Shown: piece by piece, positions 10,470 through 22,410 of the stretch
Layout of the letters: each line of letters begins with the position of its first letter
Position numbering within the stretch: the stretch's first letter is position 1
From: Locusta migratoria
Lineage: Eukaryota; Arthropoda; Insecta; Orthoptera; Acrididae
Direction of reading: 5' to 3'
Length of the DNA stretch: 64,000 nt
Assembly: GCA_026315105.1 (NCBI GenBank)
Contig: CM048755.1
Span: 212,028,333-212,092,332, forward strand
Notes under the pieces: generated by a model
Seen by the model: only the letters and a program-made list of their open reading frames with translations
Database searches by the model: none
Told to the model about the DNA's origin: nothing
Position numbers and translations under genes: made by a program

Positions 10470-12099
10470 ATCCGACACGACCACTGATTTGTCTGAAGGA
10501 AAATTCACAATGTTTATAGGACGCTGTTTTTCCTCGTTTGGACTCCAAACGATGCTCGAAAGACTTTCTCTGTCTTCTTTAAAGCATACTGAATTTTATC
10601 ACACAAAACAGTAGCACGAAAGAACAATTCTAGGAAGACCACACAGCCGTCTGTTTCCCCTTTCTACAGTCCTTGGAGGTGGCTCTACTGGCGCCCATGC
10701 TGTATGTCTGATCTGAAATGCTGATCATGTGCATTTCTCAGCGCCGCAACTAGATGTTGCTAAGTTGCTGTGGATGCCTCCTTCAGGATTATGCATTTTG
10801 GGTGGACAGCAGTGGATTAATATTTTAAATGTCAATTCGCTGCAGAGTTCGTGAATATATTCTAAGTTCAGATGTATCAATTTACTTGAAAGAGAAAAGC
10901 TTCTAAGTAGGAAGGCAGGGCGGATAGGAGACAACCTTGAACCCTGTCCAAAGGTCATTCCAAAAATTATGATTCATAAAGGTTACCAGTATCCATTTGT
11001 CAACAGGAGGAACGGGGAGGTTCCCCCATAGTTCTGGGTAACAGATTACACAATTACGCTATTTGGAATTCAAAAACCCCTTCCCCCTCCCCTTGCATAT
11101 AATAGTAACACTCCAATCAGAGTACTTTGACGAGGTACTGGGCTCCATGTGGCAAGATGGGGGGGGGGGGGAGGGGAAAGTCCCCCACACTTATGAATTA
11201 AGTTTCACAATTTCGAGAAATCTACCCCACCCCAATCATGTGTTTTTTTATTAGTATTCCCTTTAAATAGCCTACGTCAAGTGCAGAGAGTTCTACAGTG
11301 CAGGCACATCCAGAACCATGTATGATGTATTTCTTGACTGTGAAGTTTTCCGCGCCATTGACAAGCATTTGTTGACGAGGAAATGGCGTTCTGAATGATT
11401 GTTGTATGTAATTCAATGGTTGCTGCTGGGGTATTCATCCTGCATTGTACAACACCCTACTATGAGCGGGATGTACGTTCAGCAAAATGTTTATGATGTT
11501 TAGTAAAAAGGATGACTGAGTGTCAGTATTTCAATAATACATGTGCTGTAATGATGTACACCTTTATATTAATGGCTCGATCTCTAACATTACATGCAAA
11601 TAACATTCCACCTACTGATTAAAGCAACGGTGATTGGTGCATTGCTTTGATCAATTTGGAAGCCTGTAACAGGATTTATAACGTTACTGAATTGAACAAT
11701 AGGCTGCATCTAGGTTGTAGTGATATTCCACCTATTACTTATGATGTCGTAGACGTAATTGCGGCTATAAAATATATGTAAAGGACATTCAACTACATAC
11801 AGTCATTAACACATTTAAGACAGATTAAACAACTGAACATTACATTAACTTTAGCCAAGATGAGTCAATTGGCCCATTTCTTGGAATCTCAAGAATACAA
11901 TATCTGGGAAAGATCCCTGAAAAAGTTTACCTGTGAGTGCTATTCGCGTTGAATGCAGTTTCGCCACAAACGTGTATCTCAATAACAGTTTAAAACATAC
12001 ATGTTTTGCGTTATTCCTGAAAGTGGATACAGTATATGAGATAACTTAAGCACCTGATGCTCCAATATACCTCCCAGCGATTGTGCACACTTGGATATT
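10470..12099. other. Unassigned sequence
   Basis: No known family recognised. There is a G-run of 12 near 11159 and C-rich patches at 11080-11100. No ORF above about 80 codons has a motif. Confidence 0.4.
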
Positions 12100-12110
12100 C
12101 ACATTTATTG

Positions 12111-12298
12111 TCACGGTGGAGTAGCGGTCTAAGGACCTCGCTGCGGAACGCGCGGTTGCTCGCCGTCTGAGGTTCGAGTCCTCCCTGCGGCATGGGTGTG
12201 TGTGTCGTCCTTAGGTTAGTTTACCTTAGTTTAAGTAGTTTGTAAGCTACGGACTAATGACAACGCAGTTTGGTCCGACAGATTTACAAACATTTGAA
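12111..12298 (+). mobile_element. SINE-B copy with 11-bp TSD
   Basis: Head GGTGGAGTAGCGG, B box GGTTCGAGTCC, GCATGGGTGTGTGTGT, then a tail ending TTTACAAACATTTGAA. The TSD CACATTTATTG is at 12100-12110 and 12299-12309. Confidence 0.9.
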
Positions 12299-12325
12299 CA
12301 CATTTATTGCACCATCGGTGTATTA

Positions 12326-12522
12326 AATGTTCAAATGTTTGTTAAGCTTAAGGGACTTAACTACGGGGTCACCAGTCCCTAAACTTACAAACTACTTATG
12401 AACTACCTACAACTAAGGACGGCACAAATATCACTGCCTAAGGGGGGATTCAAACCCCCGACCGTAGTGGCCGTGCAGACCGTGACTGAAGCGCCTCAGT
12501 CCCCTCGGCCACCGCTGCCGGC
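12326..12522 (-). mobile_element. SINE-A copy with 11-bp TSD
   Basis: Reverse orientation: tail AATGTTCAAATGTTTGTTAA on the left and head CCGCTGCCGG on the right. The TSD TCGGTGTATTA is at 12315-12325 and 12523-12533. It lies only about 25 bp from the SINE-B copy at 12111-12298. Confidence 0.92.
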
Positions 12523-12533
12523 TCGGTGTATTA

Positions 12534-15479
12534 TTTACGTTTTACTGTATACCGCAACTAAGTCGATGGACGTTGGCTATTGATTTGTGTCTACACCGCG
12601 TATGGTGCCTGTCAACCTAATGAAAGCTATAGTGGCTCTAGATTGAAGTGAAACAGTAAAATACTTCGTTAATATTTATGTGGAGTGGAAGACTTTGCAT
12701 GCCTCTAGAGTATGTAATTTGGTTCTATATACCCGCCAGACGCGACGTATCCAAATTTGCCCTTTCAGTTCTCACAAGACTTAACTATTGTGGCCCACCT
12801 TATTTTATTCCCTGTGATATGTACAAGAAGCTCAGCCAAAATGTGGATAAAGAGAGGGTTGTTTGAACAAAGGAGTTACAGAGACACTGTTGGCACCTGG
12901 TCACCGAAGATCCAAAAGTGGATTTTCGTGCCTCGCTTTTCTGAGACGAAGCCCAAATGCCTGATGTCTTCACCTCATCTCCAGGCTTCTGCCTTAATAC
13001 ATGCACTTGTAACTTGGGAAGCATTGGGAAGCGTTTACATGCCTACCACAAGGCTCATTGATATGAAAATAAAGTCAGTTACTTCACAAATATGTTGTGT
13101 GACATATAAGTCGAACGACTTGATAAGGTGAATCACATGTGAAGTGATAAATACCCTACCGACTTACGGATCTTTTACTTGTTTTATTGGTGCATACCAA
13201 GTAATTTGTTCCAATTGTATCATCTGACACTATCAGTTTCTATCTTTCGTTTTGAATCGTTGTTCATCTATCCTCATTTCAAGAACACTGCAGTGAAGAG
13301 TTTTGTTTAAATAATTCTACATTATACTGGCGGATGCAGGCAAAGGTATCATAAATGAACTACTTGAGATAGCTGTTGACCGTATCTAAAGTCCGTTTTA
13401 CAAGAGCGACTTTCTGCTGAAAATCGACTACTCGAAGTGTGTGCGCCTTTCGTTCCTGGGCGTACATCAGCCACCAACCACATCGCGAGTGCGTCTATGA
13501 CGTCAGTGATCAATAGGTTGTGCCCAGTGTGGAGTTCTAAATTTCCGAGTGTGCTGCAGAATGGGCATGGGAAGAAGCAAGGAACTGTAGTGGTGTCTGC
13601 TAACATCGGATTTGAACCTGTTCTGGTCGAGTTCATTTATATTATAGAAACGCTTTTGCATCTTTATTCTGATGTTTACTTTGTGTTCTGATCATGCAAC
13701 AGAAGCTAGTATACTTTTTCTACTAGCTTTCTCCTGCAAAAGAGAGTAAATATTTACTAACACAAAGATATTTACGTTTTAAGGTAAACAGCTACACTAT
13801 GCATGAGTACGAATGTAAATAAACATACGTGTTTTAATGCAAATTATTTGAACAGAGAGAGTCTCAGAATTATTAGGAGGAAAAATTATTTTCCATGAAT
13901 TTGTCTATTAGAAAAGACCTAAAGTAAACGAGCGTTTCTACTGCATTTTCGATATTGTTTGATCTTTTTGTAAGTATAAATTTTCTTCAGCAAAAAAAGT
14001 ACAAGTTTTGGAATGTTAAGAAGACAATTTTTCTATTTTGTATGTCCTCAATAGTGTGCAGAATTTACTACATCATATTTGACGAGAATATCATCTATGT
14101 ATTACCCATTCGTCATCAATCAACGCAATATAGTTTCCTGCTCCCACGTAAATAGTGCTCTCATAAACTCACTTCATCGTTCAGATGCGGCACTACACAG
14201 CAGACAGCTATACAGTTTTGGTGCTGAAGTCTAAACGAAAATGACCACTCGGTCTAGGTAAGACGCAATATGGGAGTAAGGGGCGCTGTAGTAAACCCAC
14301 ACGTTTCGAGGAGTCAACTGAAACGAGAAAGTCTATCGTGTAAAAGGGGCTTAATACGTCATTTTTAAGTACTGGCGACATTAATGTTTCTAGTAAGCAC
14401 CTTTGTATCACACCCGATGTTACTACCAAATTCACTAGAGTACCAAATATTTCTTTTAAGGAAGAGTGACATATTTTAGTATTATTTCGTACTTATAATG
14501 TAGAGACCTGCATGAACCACATAATTACAATAGGAACATTTCTTATTGAAACTTAAGTTTATTTCGCAACTGGTTGCAGTCTTGATTCGTTACAACAAAT
14601 CATAGTGAGTACAGTACAGTAGTATACTACAAGTTTGAACAATTGTTGGATTTATAACACTTCCGCACATAGACTACTATTAGCCAGCAGTGTGAATTAC
14701 AGTTAGATGGAACTTACTGTGAAGTGGTATTGTTCAATAGAACTTGTTATTGTCTTTCAGGTAAATGCAGACAAAATTCGTCCAACAACATTCTGAACAC
14801 CTTCGTGCTGTCACAGCCAGTCGCATGTGAGTGTGCAGATAATTATTACCCTCCGAAACCTGGTAAGCAAGAAAGGTAAACTGCCAAACAGGGTCATTAG
14901 TGATGTCAATAACTGGTGCTTGCATGACAAACAGGAGTACAGTTTTGCTGTTTCCTGTCCAATGGACAGAGGAACAGGCCAGCCCCGACAGCCCAACGAG
15001 CGGGACTGTTAGTTAAATGTAATGCTTCTCATTATAACTGGCCGTGCTAATGCGCCCGTACAGGTAAACACGTACTTATTACTAAAATTAACAGGTTGCG
15101 CGGAAACGTGTGTTGTTTGCCGTAGTTGTAACCACCATTTCATACGAACTGCTGATTGCGTTTGAAACAGATAATTAGCTACATGTGTTACACATTCATA
15201 TTAGAGATAAAGCGCTATTGAGTGAATGGCTCTCTGGACAACTCTTACGCTGTGACGATATACTTTTAATTGAGACATCAAATTGTTTAAGTAGTTTTAG
15301 TGGTCGGACGGAAATATGTAAACACCTCGATAAATGTATGCTTGAAGATAAATGCATATGATAACCAAGTCTGCTAGATACGCTTTTTTATTTAACAACA
15401 GGTGGCACCTGCGAAGTGTCATTGTACGTTGCAAGTGGATTTCGTAGCTACAACAGTGTTCATTTACTTATATTTATAT
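12534..15479. other. Unassigned sequence, mostly AT-rich
   Basis: No repeat family is recognised. ORFs of 60-124 codons (12757-13131, 13437-13691, 14827-15012) lack recognisable domains. A pyrimidine tract plus CAG at 14744-14760 looks like a 3' splice site, but the following sequence has stops in useful frames, so no exon is called. Confidence 0.4.
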
Positions 15480-15840
15480 TTATGCACTTGAAAATCACTG
15501 TCTTGACCACAGTTGCACTTTATTAAAGCATTACGCGTTTCGACGTACGTCATTATCATAGGCTATAAAAAGACAATGGTATAATATTCCATCCAATACT
15601 CTGATAAAACGTAACGAAAAATTAACAATAACTTTAAACTCACCAAAACTCTATTAAAAATCCCCTTCAAACTATTAGTGTAATAGACATACCTCATACA
15701 CAAAAGATGTTAAGTCTACAATTCACGTCAGAACATCGCTACAGGATGGTCAAGTGCATACTGAAGTCTGCTTCACAGTCAGTGACTATGTGGCATTTCC
15801 GCCAGATGGTGATAATGTCTTTCTGCTCCTCTCTCTCTCT

Positions 15841-15843
<3 letters not shown>

Positions 15844-15893
<50 letters not shown>
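15844..15893. repeat. (CA)n microsatellite in the left foldback arm
   Basis: About 25 CA units, preceded by a CT run. The right arm of the foldback lacks this tract, so it arose after the arms formed. Confidence 0.95.
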
Positions 15894-15897
<4 letters not shown>

Positions 15898-16319
15898 TCC
15901 CTCTGTCTGAATTTTTCCTTTTTATCAGTTTTAAATAGCTTAGTGCTGTACAAAAATCGTTTTCTATTAAGTTATACAATTTTGAATGGGTGCCGTACAA
16001 AATTTTTAAAATCATTCAGTGCTATACTAAAATGTTTTCTGTTACACTGTACAATTTTAGATGAATGCTATACAAAATATTTTGTCTTATACTATAGTTT
16101 GATATTTTCAGCAGATAGTATTAAGTAAAACACTGCTGACTAACACCAAGCCGCGCGGGAATAGCCGAGTGGTCTGGAGCGCCACGTTGCGGATCGCGCG
16201 GCCTCCCATGTCGGAGGTTCGAATTCTCCCTTGGGAATGGATGTTTGTGTTTTCTTTACTATAAGTTAGTTCATAAGTAATTTGTAAATTTAGGGACTAA
16301 TGACCCCGTAGTTAAGTTC

Positions 16320-16519
16320 AAATGTTTAAATGTTTGTATAGCTTATGGGACTTAACTACGGGGTCATCAGTCCCTAAACTTACAAACTACTTACGAACTA
16401 GGTAACACTAAGGACAGCACAAATATCCATGCCCGAGGGGGTATTCGAACCCCCGACCGTAGTGGCCGTGCAGACCGTGACTGCAGCGGCTCAGTCCCCT
16501 CGGCCACCGCGGCCGACCA
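16320..16519 (-). mobile_element. SINE-A copy, first insertion in the stack
   Basis: Reverse SINE-A with T-arm GTATTCGAACCCCCGACC. It is flanked by TAGTTAAGTTC (16309-16319) and TAGTTAAGTCC (16520-16530), which lie in the tail of the enclosing SINE. Confidence 0.88.
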
Positions 16520-16530
16520 TAGTTAAGTCC

Positions 16531-16728
16531 AAATGTTCAAATGTTTGTTAAGCTTATCGGACTTAACTACGGGGTTATCAGTCCCTAAACTTACAAACTA
16601 CTTATCAACTACCTTATACTAAGGACGGCACAAATATCCATGCCCGAGGGGGGATTCGAACCCCCGACCGTAGTGGCCGTGCAGACCGTGACTGGAGCGC
16701 CTCAGTCCCCTCGGCCACCGCGGCCGGC
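16531..16728 (-). mobile_element. SINE-A copy, second insertion at the same target
   Basis: Reverse SINE-A with intact head CCACCGCGGCCGGC. The TSD ATAGTTAAGTCC is at 16519-16530 and 16729-16740. It used the duplicated target left by the neighbouring copy. Confidence 0.9.
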
Positions 16729-17815
16729 ATAGTTAAGTCCCATAAGCTTAACAAACATTTGTAAAAAATGCAATGCAAAAGTAACACCAAAATCATAGTC
16801 TCTTTACGGAATCAAGGTAAGCGAAAATGTGGGAGTGGGGTCGGGGGGGGGGGGGGGGGGAGGCAGGTGAACGGGAGAAGCATATATAAAGAGCTGTGAA
16901 GGAAGAGCAACCATCAAGCACCAACAACTGACAAAAATCACTCATTGGTGGTTTCTATAACAAACAAGATTACATTGTGCATCTCAATTATCACAAACAA
17001 ATGTATAACACAAAAATTCTCTCTACACACAAAGGAAAAGTGAAAAGAGTTAAATTATGGGGGTGGGTGATGGGAAGGAGACAAACCACCAATGAGTGAT
17101 TTGTGTGGGCTGTTGGTGCTTGCTCTTTCTTCACAGCCATTTATAGCCTATATGCTTCTCCCCTATACCTGCCCCCCCCCTCTCCCATATTTTCCCTTAC
17201 CTGGATTCTGTAAAGAGACTATGATTTTGGTGTTCGTCATCAGAGTTTTACTTAATACTATCTGGCCTGAAAATATCAAACTATAGTCTAACAAAAATGT
17301 TTTGTATAGCACTCATAAAAAATTGTACAGTCTAACAGAAAACATTTTTGTACAGCACTCAATTATTTTAAAACTTTTATATAGCACCCATCTAAAATTG
17401 TATAATTTAACAGAAAACAAGTTTTGTACAGCACTAAGATGTTTAAAACTGAAAAACGTATCGCCATCTGTCGGATTTTCCACATAGTCAATGACTGTCA
17501 AGCAGACTTCAGTACGCACTTGACCATCCTATAGAGATGTTCTGAGGTGAATTGCAAACATCTTTTATGTATGACATATGTCTATGACACTAATAGTTTT
17601 AAGGGGAATTTTTTAAATTTTTAGTAGAGTTTTGGTAAGTATAAAGTTATTGTTACTGATCAGTTATATTTTCTCAAAGTATTGGTTGGAATATTGATAC
17701 CGTTACCCTTTTATAGCCTTTGATAATAACGTATGTCGAAATGCGTAAGGCTTTGATAAAGCGCAACTCTGGTCAGGAATGTTAAAGTTATTTTCGAGTG
17801 CATGAAAATGGCCAC

Positions 17816-18369
17816 CACGTCTCACAAAAGTCTAATGCAGACAGCAAGGGATTATGTTTATGATGTTACTTAGGACCCAAATGTAAGAAATTGTAAGACA
17901 ATAATAGTAATAGAAAATACAAAACGTATGGAAATCTTATGCTCATAAGTATGTGAAATCAATAAAGTAAAACGGATATAAGCTTAATATTTTAGTTTTT
18001 CCAGGGGTTCCTCGACAGCACAAAAAGAGTGAGTCATGAGGAAACCTGAGTTTAGACCTCAAAGTACGTGGGTTACTACTAAGATTTTTCAATTCCCCTG
18101 GCAGCTTACTGAAGAAAGATGTTGCATAATACTGCATGACTTTCCGAGCAAGATTCAAGGAGGTGTGATCCAAATGCAGTTTTGATCAACAGAATGAAAG
18201 CTGCTAACTCTTGCGAATAAGCTGATATTGTTAACGACAAGCGTCATAAAAAATATATTGAGAGGACAATGCTAGAATTACCAGACTGACGAACGGAGTT
18301 CTACAAGAGGTTTGTGAGCTTACACCACAATATTCCTCAAACCCCCGTTCCTGTGGTATAAATACCATT
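17816..18369. other. Unassigned sequence
   Basis: A minus ORF at 17943-18173 has no recognised domain. No repeat is identified. Confidence 0.4.
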
Positions 18370-18382
18370 TTTGATTCAGTAA

Positions 18383-18518
18383 TACGGTCGGGGGTTCGAA
18401 TCCCCCTCGGGCATGGATATTTGTGCCGTCCTAATTCGTAAGTAGTTCATAAGTAGTTTGTAAGTTTAGGGACTGATGACCCCGTAGTTAAGTCCCATAA
18501 GCTTAACAAACATTTGAA
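18383..18518 (+). mobile_element. 5'-truncated SINE-A with 13-bp TSD
   Basis: Begins at the T-arm (ACGGTCGGGGGTTCGAATCC) and runs to the tail end AACAAACATTTGAA. The TSD TTTGATTCAGTAA is at 18370-18382 and 18519-18531. Half the tRNA head is absent although the TSD is intact. Confidence 0.92.
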
Positions 18519-18704
18519 TTTGATTCAGTAAAGTTATCCCAAAAACAACGCCATACGTCATTAGCGAATGAAAATAATCAAAGTAGACTACTTTTCGTGT
18601 TGAACTATTTCATATACTTTTCTAATGATAAATAACGCAGCATTTAGTTTTTGAACATGATCCTGAACATGGGCTATCCACCAGAGCTTAGCTATCTACC
18701 TGAA

Positions 18705-19127
18705 AAAAATTGTTCAAATGTTTCAAAAATGTTCAAATGTTTGTACAGCTTATGGGACTTAACTACGGGCTCATCAGCCCCTATACTTACAAACTACTTA
18801 TGAAGTAGCTTATACTTAAGACAGCACAAACATCCATACCCGAGTTGGGATTCGAACCCCCGACGCTGAACGGCCTCGCGCTTAGCGAAATGTTCAAATG
18901 TTTGTAGAGCTTATGGGCCTTAACTGCGTGGTCATCAGTCCCTAAGCTTACAAACTACTTCTGAACTAGCTAATACTAAGGACGGCACAAATATCCATGC
19001 CCGAGGGGGATTCGAACTCCCCGTCCGTAGTGGCCGTGCAGATTGTGACTGACGCGCTGCAGAACGCTCGGCCAACGCGGGCGGCTCGCGCATAGCAGCA
19101 TAGCGCCTCAATGCGTTCGGCCGCGGC
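18705..19127 (-). mobile_element. SINE-A variant interrupted by another SINE-A
   Basis: Reverse orientation with the variant head CCGACGCTGAACGGCCTCGC ... CAATGCGTTCGGCCGCGG, also seen at 45093-45289. The TSD CTACCTGAA is at 18696-18704 and 19128-19136. It is split at 18885 by the copy at 18886-19085. Confidence 0.88.
18886..19085 (-). mobile_element. Nested SINE-A copy
   Basis: Reverse SINE-A inserted in the head of the copy at 18705-19127. The TSD is TCGCGCTTAG at 18876-18885 and TCGCGCATAG at 19086-19095, with one mismatch. Confidence 0.88.
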
Positions 19128-19370
19128 CTACCTGAACACCTAGATATTTGAACCGTTCTGCCTCATTTATCATATGCCCAAACAGTGTAATGAAAATCTC
19201 AGTATTTATTGAATTGTGCGTTACAAACTGTAAAAACTGTGTCTTACTGTGGTTAAGCAGTAATTTATTTCCCATACGCCATGTCTTTGAACTGTATTAT
19301 TTGTATCGATATTGCAAACAACATCCTTTTGTGTTCTGTATTCTTCTGAGATCAGTGTACGTGTGAGTGC

Positions 19371-19427
19371 ACCATGACGTAGTTAAGTGAATTCAATCGT
19401 GGGCAAATTGTTGACGGTCGTGAGTGT
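19371..19427 (+). pseudogene. Tc1-like transposase N-terminal remnant
   Basis: The short frame reads MT-stop-LSEFNRGQIVDGRE, which resembles the start of the helix-turn-helix (HTH) region of insect Tc1-like transposases (LSxFxRGQIVG pattern). Nothing downstream continues it. Confidence 0.35.
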
Positions 19428-19459
19428 TTCCGTAAACAAGGCAGACCAAGTACCTAAGG

Positions 19460-21328
19460 TCTGAAATGAAGATTTAAACAACATAGAATCATCTACAAAA
19501 CATAGTGGATATGTCTAGGAATTAACAAAGTTACCCTAAAAGGAAGGGAAGAGGATGCAGATGAAGATGAAATATGAGATACTATACTGAGAGTGCACTG
19601 AAAGACCTAAGTCGAACCATGGCCTCTGGAGTGGACGACATTCCCTCAGAACTACTGAGGTCTCTGGGAGAGCCAGCCATGACAAAACTATTTTACCTGG
19701 TACGTATGATGTATGAGACAGGGGAAATACCCTCACACTTGAAGAAATATGTAATAATCCCCATTCCAAGGAAAGCAGGTGCAGATAGGTGTGAAAATTA
19801 CAGAACCATCAGTTTAATAAGTCATGGTTGCCAAATTTTAACACGAATGATTTACAGAATGATAGTAAAGCTGGTAGAAGCCGACCTTGGTGAACACCAG
19901 TTTGCATTCAGGAGAAATATAGGAACACGGGAGGCAATCCTCACTTTACCGTTTATCTTAGAAGATAGATTAAGGAGAGGCAAACCTACATTTCTAGCTT
20001 TTGTAGTTTTGGAGAAAGCTTTTAACAATGTTGACTGGAATACACTTTTTCAGATTCTGAAATCAGCAGGAGTAAAATATAGGGAACGGAAGGTTATTTA
20101 TAACTTGTACAAATACCAGACAGCAGTTACCAAAGTTGAAGGGCATGAAAGGGATGCAGAGGTTGGGATGGGTGTAAGACAGGGTTGTAGCCTTTCCCCA
20201 ATGTTATGCAATTTGTACATTGAGCAAGCTATAAAGGAAAGCAACTAGAAATCTGGAGAAGGAATTAAAGTTCAGGGCGAAGAAATAAAAACCTTGCGTT
20301 TTGCTGATGACATGTAATTCTGTCAGAGACAGCAAAGAACCTGGAGGAGCAATTGAACGGAATGGACAGTGTGTTGAAAGGAGCATATAAGATGAACATT
20401 AACAAGAGCAAAACAAGGGTAATGGAATGCTGTCTTAGAAAATCATGCGATGCTGAAGGAATAAGATAAGATAACGAAACAATAAAGGCGGTAGATGAGT
20501 TGTGTTACTTGGGCAGTAAAGTAACACACAATGATCGCAGTACAGAAGATATAAAATGCAGAATGGCAATGGGAAGAAAAGCGTGTTTGTTAAAGAGAAA
20601 TTTGCTAACATCTAATATTAATTTAAGTGTAAGCAATGCCTTTCTAAAAACATTTGTGTGGAGTGTTGCCTTGTATGGGAGTGAAACATGGACGATAAAC
20701 ACTGCGGACAGGAAGAGGATAGAGGTTTTTGAAATGTGGTGTTACAGTAGAATGCTGAAGATTAGGTGGTTGGATCGCGTAACTAATGAGGAGATACTGA
20801 ACAGAATTGGGAAGAAAAGGAATTTCTGGCATACCTTGACTACAAGAAGGGATCGATTGGTAGGACACATTCTTAGACATCAAGGAATTGTGAAGTTAGC
20901 GTTGGAGGGAAGTGTGTGGGGTAAAAATCGCAGAGGGAGACCAAGAGATGAATACAGTAAGCAGATTCAAATGGATGTAGGTTACCGTTCTTATGAGGAG
21001 ATGAAGAGGCTTGCTCAGGATAGGTAGGGTAGAGAGCTGCATCAAAGCATTCTCCGGACTGAAGACCACAACAACAACAACAAAATTCTGAAACGTGAGA
21101 ATTGTACCGCACTAGTGCAAATGACTGTTTGCACACGGCCCAAAATGTAGTACTATCTTGTGAATATTTGCAACTACATTTTTGGCCTACAGAGCTTTTC
21201 AGCCGTGTGCAAACAGTCATATACACTAGTGTGGTACAATGCGCAGGTTTTAGGGTATCTTTGTTAATTCCTAGACATATCCACTATGTTTTGTAGTTGA
21301 TTCTTGGTATACTTCTGTACGTTTCAGA
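19460..21328. mobile_element. Foldback element with about 150-bp arms, split by a LINE
   Basis: The left arm (19460-19542 plus 21085-21139) is complementary to the right arm (21202-21328). Anchors are AACATAGTGGATATGTCTAG / CTAGACATATCCACTATGTT, ATTGTACCGCACTAGTG / CACTAGTGTGGTACAAT and ACTGTTTGCACACGGC / GCCGTGTGCAAACAGT. The inner loop has its own stem (CAAAATGTAGT / ACTACATTTTTG). The LINE at 19543-21084 sits in the left arm. There is no coding capacity, and the TSD was not identified. Confidence 0.8.
19543..21084 (+). pseudogene. 5'-truncated RTE/BovB-type LINE copy
   Basis: Same family as 6012-9295, starting just before the RT (GVDDIPSELLRSLGEPAMTKLF) and ending with the CAA-repeat tail. 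The frame is broken by a stop at 20246-20248, a one-base loss after LRFADD near 20312, a stop in GIR-stop-DNET near 20467 and a lesion near 21025. The conserved RT core is altered (FVVLEKAFNNVDW where the other copy has FVDLEKAFDNVDW, losing the first catalytic Asp), which marks it as older. Endonuclease and 5' UTR are absent. Confidence 0.92.
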
Positions 21329-21339
21329 TGGTTAGACTA

Positions 21340-22410
21340 TTTGATTGATGTTGATAGTATATATGCGAAGCCACAGCATTTGCCCTGTGACTTATAGGCG
21401 TTTCCTTTAGGCTATTTTACGGTTCAGCTGGGGTTAGAACACTTTGGTTTATGTTGAGAGATGTGAATATATAGCTAGTCTCTCTTCTCGTGTGGGAATA
21501 TATAGGACCGATATCGTTTGATTATTGGCTTTTGTCCACTGTCCTTGTTATTCCTGTAACATTGCTTGACTCCAACTGACTCTTAGACTTACACCCTGTT
21601 GACAGACTCCATGATGCCTTATCACAATTAAACCATAGATTTATTTTGATTATATATCCTGGTGTTATTAGTTATGGTTTTAACGATATATTCGTAGATG
21701 TTCAACTCATGTCCACCACATCCCTCCCCCCCCTTCATATATTCTCTCCCCTTGCCCAACTTCCATTTCCCACATCTCACTTACTGTTTTAAATCATGAC
21801 AAATATGAATAGTATTGCTTTACAGCGTTTTATGACAGACATGGATGTTATTCCATTACAGAGTTTTACGATTGATTTACAATATGATTAACTGACCATA
21901 TACATTATTACGATTTACAACACCTATCCTCACACACACACACACACACCCACATTAGAATAATCCCTGTAATAATATTACTATGGATTTCTTATTCCAC
22001 TACTGATATCCGAAACTATATTTATGGAGGTACACAATCTATCCTCCTCCCCCTTCCTCCCTATTTCCCACCCCTACAACCCCATCCCCCATTTTGTTTT
22101 AATTTCCACTTATATTGATTTTCTTGCATGAACGTTAGACAATTTCATTATAATAGGTTTTAATACACTTGGCTTCCCGGTCGCCTGCATAACAGTAATC
22201 CTAGTACCTGTATGATCATTACAGATGACTTTATTTGTAGTGGAAATTCGATATGGTATAATACTTGAGTATACAATGATAATACTACATTCAAAGCACC
22301 TTGTGCTATAGCCATTCTACATTAACCTTAACCACGACGGTTGTTATTTATATATTACATTACTCTGCAAATCTATCAGATATTTTACAACTGTGCCTAT
22401 GCGGATTACA
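21340..22410. other. Unassigned sequence with C-rich tracts
   Basis: Pyrimidine-rich patches (21715-21775, 22035-22095) and a short CA run (21931-21949). No family or gene is recognised. Confidence 0.4.

Larger units (their letters stand above)
16150..16781 (+). mobile_element. SINE-B copy split by two SINE-A insertions
   Basis: Head at 16150 (CCGCGCGGGAATAGCCGAG), B box GGTTCGAATTC, tail to AGTTAAGTTC at 16319. It resumes at 16741 with CATAAGCTTAACAAACATTT. The TSD TAACACCAA at 16141-16149 and 16782-16790 marks insertion into the left foldback arm. The tail is closer to family A than to other B copies. Confidence 0.85.
15480..17815. mobile_element. Large foldback element with about 0.75-kb arms (possibly Penelope-related)
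   Basis: The left arm (15480-16149 plus 16791-16955) is the reverse complement of the right arm (17080-17815) with clear but imperfect identity. Anchors are ATGCACTTGAAAAT/ATTTTCGAGTGCAT at the outer ends, CAAGTGCATACTGAAGTCTG/CAGACTTCAGTACGCACTTG, TAGTTTGATATTTTC/GAAAATATCAAACTA and ACTCATTGGTGG/CCACCAATGAGT at the inner ends. The loop is about 125 bp. The left arm was later widened by a CA microsatellite and a SINE stack (16150-16781). Both arms hold poly-G/poly-C tracts (18 G ending at 16860). No protein is encoded. A TGATAA-stem-GAAA motif in each outer arm suggests relation to hammerhead-bearing Penelope repeats, which is inference. Confidence 0.75.

Noticed and set aside
10980..11240. 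Direct repeat around two CCCCCA-containing segments
   Set aside because: The similarity is short and driven by G/C runs.
14744..14826. Mini-exon between a good 3' splice site (TTGTCTTTCAG) and GTGAGT
   Set aside because: Stops occur in two frames and the third has no supporting neighbour exon; chance is likely.
15707..16128. OR-like ORFs with poly-His/Thr runs
   Set aside because: They are translations of the CA microsatellite.
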